DNA of 24,270 nt from WHSM01 sp050701635 (lineage in GTDB: Bacteria > Actinomycetota > Actinomycetes > Mycobacteriales > Micromonosporaceae), in NCBI GenBank assembly GCA_050701635.1, contig JBOGDF010000034.1:1-24270 (forward strand). The letters run 5' to 3'. Shown here in pieces: positions 24,206 through 24,270 of this stretch. Both the position numbers and the translations under genes were made by a program. How positions within the stretch are numbered: the stretch's first letter is position 1; each line of letters begins with the position of its first letter. Under the pieces are notes generated by a model. The model had not been told where the DNA came from, ran no database searches, and saw nothing but the letters and a program-made list of their open reading frames with translations.

Positions 24206-24270
24206 ATGGCGATCCGATCCCGCGTCACGGCCGCTTCGTGGTCGGGTGTCCGAGAGCTTTTGCCAATGGA
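24206..24270 (+). CDS. Start of a gene running off the right edge
   Basis: ATG 24206 follows GGTGAGG at 24191-24197 and is open to the end of the window (MAIRSRVTAASWSGVRELLP…). Twenty-one residues are too few to assign. A transposase is one possibility because the sequence just upstream looks like an element end, but this is a guess. Confidence 0.35.
   Translation, partial: MAIRSRVTAASWSGVRELLPM

Overview
The window is very GC-rich, starts genes with ATG, GTG or TTG behind strong purine-rich ribosome sites, and carries families typical of Actinomycetota (DoxX, DrrA-like ABC exporters, ArsR-type mercury regulation, helical-protein/toxin pairs). A filamentous actinomycete, possibly of the Micromonosporaceae, is the best guess; nothing here fixes the genus. 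I saw no tRNA, rRNA or CRISPR array.

Layout. 1-76: tail of an unidentified protein. 180-5712: two secreted metallopeptidases. The first is a 369-residue metzincin on the minus strand. The second is a large gluzincin-like protein on the plus strand with NxxGxxAF repeats and two SdrD B-like domains. About 1 kb of decayed DNA lies between them, including the end of an IS3-type transposase. 5851-5883: a strong hairpin where two genes converge. 5899-8238 (minus): a sialidase/BNR-repeat propeller protein that has lost its N-terminus, and upstream of it in the same reading frame a DoxX membrane domain fused to a Crp/Fnr-type DNA-binding domain, which is the oddest gene in the window. 8471-10350 (minus): a NarL-type response regulator and its histidine kinase, overlapping by 4 nt. 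10503-11033: a four-helix membrane protein of unknown function.

11160-15772 (minus): an export operon of one DrrA-like ATPase, two ABC-2 permeases and one full-length ABC exporter. A divergent TetR gene (15877-16563) lies beyond a short spacer holding two matching palindromes, probably the TetR operators.

16546-20589: a broad-spectrum mercury-resistance locus. The minus-strand operon reads arsR (CmtR-like cysteines), a MerF-like 79-residue membrane protein, a merR-family gene without the classic mercury cysteines, and two different merB organomercurial lyases. merA is transcribed divergently. The expected sequence of action is entry of mercury (possibly through the small membrane protein), C-Hg bond cleavage by MerB, then reduction of Hg(II) to Hg(0) by MerA.

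20905-21771: an alpha/beta hydrolase. 22025-23861: a small helical protein, a toxin-like protein broken by a one-base frame change, and a probable immunity protein made of two copies of one domain. 24051-24270: a short ORF and the start of another gene, possibly the edge of an inserted element.
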